Shown piece by piece: positions 15,293-15,998 of a DNA stretch of 15,998 nucleotides. Within the stretch, counting starts at the first letter, position 1; every line of letters starts with the position of its first letter. The notes under the pieces were generated by a model. It was given only the letters and a program-made list of their open reading frames with translations, had not been told where the DNA came from and ran no database searches. The position numbers and the translations under genes are program-made. The stretch lies in NCBI GenBank assembly GCA_016869775.1, contig VGDJ01000012.1, positions 1 through 15,998 of the forward strand, read 5' to 3'. Origin of the DNA: Alphaproteobacteria bacterium. GTDB lineage: Bacteria; Pseudomonadota; Alphaproteobacteria; Rickettsiales; UBA1997.

Positions 15293-15998
15293 TTAATTTG
15301 TGTTTGCGCTGTTAACTACTAGTTCACAGGCTGATTTAACCAATTGACGAATTTGTGAAATATATGAAGCTCTTTCATTGACCGAAATAGCCTGCCTTGC
15401 ATCGAGAAGATTAAGAATATGACTTGCCTTGAGTGCTTGTTCGAATGCTGGGAAGGGCAGATTATTGTCGGCAAGGTTTTGAGATTGAAGTTTGGCCTCT
15501 TCAAAGTTTTTAGATAAAATTTCAATATTGCTATGATTGATGATAAAATGCGAATTTTCAATTTCAGATTGATAAAAAATGTCGCGATAGCTGATTTTGT
15601 CAACTCCTTCAAAACCATTCCAATTAATGTCAAAAACTGAGTCAACACCTTGAATATGCATTGCAATTCGTTCAAGTCCGTAAGTAATTTCTCCGGGGAT
15701 TACAGAGCATTCAATTGATCCAATTTGTTGCATATAGGTAAATTGGGTGATTTCCATACCATTAAACCAAACCTCCCAACCCAAACCAGAAGCCCCAACC
15801 GAAGGGTTTTCCCAATCATCTTCGACAAATCTAATATCGTTGTTAGTAATGTCGAGCCCAATGGCTTCAAGGCTTTTAAGATATAAGTTCCTAATATTGC
15901 TTGGGGCTGGTTTGAGTAGAACTTGAAATTGATAATATTGACTCAAGCGATTGGGATTATTGGCAAACCTGGCATCGGTTGGGCGACGACAAGGTTGT
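15293..15998 (-). CDS. glyQ: Glycyl-tRNA synthetase alpha subunit, 5' end cut off by window
   Basis: Catalytic alpha subunit of the alpha2beta2 glycyl-tRNA synthetase, which needs the beta subunit GlyS to charge tRNA-Gly. The frame continues past the right edge; 234 residues are visible. The first visible residues, QPCRRPTDARFANNPNRL, match the segment around residue 55 of full-length GlyQ, so roughly 55 residues lie outside. Conserved stretches include YYQFQVLLKPAPSNIRNLYL, DIRFVEDDWENPSVGASGLG, WEVWFNGMEITQFTYMQQIG, EITYGLERIAMHIQGVDSV and NLLDARQAISVNERASYI. A TTG at 15946 lies inside NRLSQ and is not the start. The C-terminus ends soon after the last conserved helix. The next gene, 11 bases on, is fadE rather than the usual glyS. 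Confidence 0.95.
   Translation of the reverse strand, partial: QPCRRPTDARFANNPNRLSQYYQFQVLLKPAPSNIRNLYLKSLEAIGLDITNNDIRFVEDDWENPSVGASGLGWEVWFNGMEITQFTYMQQIGSIECSVIPGEITYGLERIAMHIQGVDSVFDINWNGFEGVDKISYRDIFYQSEIENSHFIINHSNIEILSKNFEEAKLQSQNLADNNLPFPAFEQALKASHILNLLDARQAISVNERASYISQIRQLVKSACELVVNSANTN

Noticed and set aside
15319..15675. 118-codon minus-strand frame overlapping glyQ
   Set aside because: A shifted frame within glyQ; the glyQ frame is conserved through the whole region, so there is no frameshift.
1..15998. TGA read as tryptophan (recoded genome)
   Set aside because: spoT, cinA, tsaD and rseP end at TGA exactly where their families end, and Trp positions use TGG.
1..15998. Mobile element, prophage, toxin-antitoxin, CRISPR or secretion system
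   Set aside because: No transposase, integrase, direct-repeat array, terminal inverted repeats or paired small toxin genes; all gaps are at most 137 bp and hold none of these.

Overview
The window comes from an A+T-rich alphaproteobacterium, most likely in or near the Rickettsiales/Holosporales. The evidence is the low G+C, many A- and T-rich codons, short gaps, almost no Shine-Dalgarno sequences, and housekeeping proteins of alphaproteobacterial type. Dcd (dCTP deaminase) in particular looks rickettsial. The code is standard: TGA ends spoT, cinA, tsaD and rseP, and Trp is TGG. Several genes argue against a strongly reduced Rickettsia-type genome: dxr (MEP isoprenoid pathway), the tryptophan-branch pair trpG-trpD, and a full-length FadE acyl-CoA dehydrogenase. 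The placement is inference from gene content.

Layout. Positions 1-3568 (+) hold spoT (5' end cut off by the window), cinA/pncC and tsaD, joined by two four-base ATGA overlaps. Next (+) is a large protein I cannot identify (3715-5220, or from 3646), which converges on kefB (5241-6953, -). A 137-bp divergent intergenic region separates kefB from a tight five-gene (+) run: dcd, an exported intradiol-dioxygenase-like protein, rbfA, dxr and rseP (7091-11232). This run converges, across 63 bp, on a (-) run read from the right edge: glyQ (5' end cut off), fadE, trpG and trpD (15998 down to 11296). No gap exceeds 137 bp. I see no tRNA, rRNA, CRISPR array, insertion sequence or phage gene.

How the genes fit together. 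Most are basic cell functions: (p)ppGpp metabolism (SpoT), NMN salvage (PncC), tRNA t6A modification (TsaD), dUTP supply (Dcd), 30S maturation (RbfA), isoprenoid synthesis (Dxr), envelope proteolysis (RseP), K+/H+ exchange (KefB-like) and Gly-tRNA charging (GlyQ). The operons mix unrelated pathways: GlyQ with beta-oxidation and anthranilate genes, and Dcd with RbfA and Dxr.

I did not find a clear new multi-gene system. The items most worth a second look are the unidentified protein after tsaD, the exported dioxygenase-fold protein whose iron ligands look partly lost, and the glyQ-fadE-trpG-trpD arrangement, which lacks the usual partners glyS and trpE.
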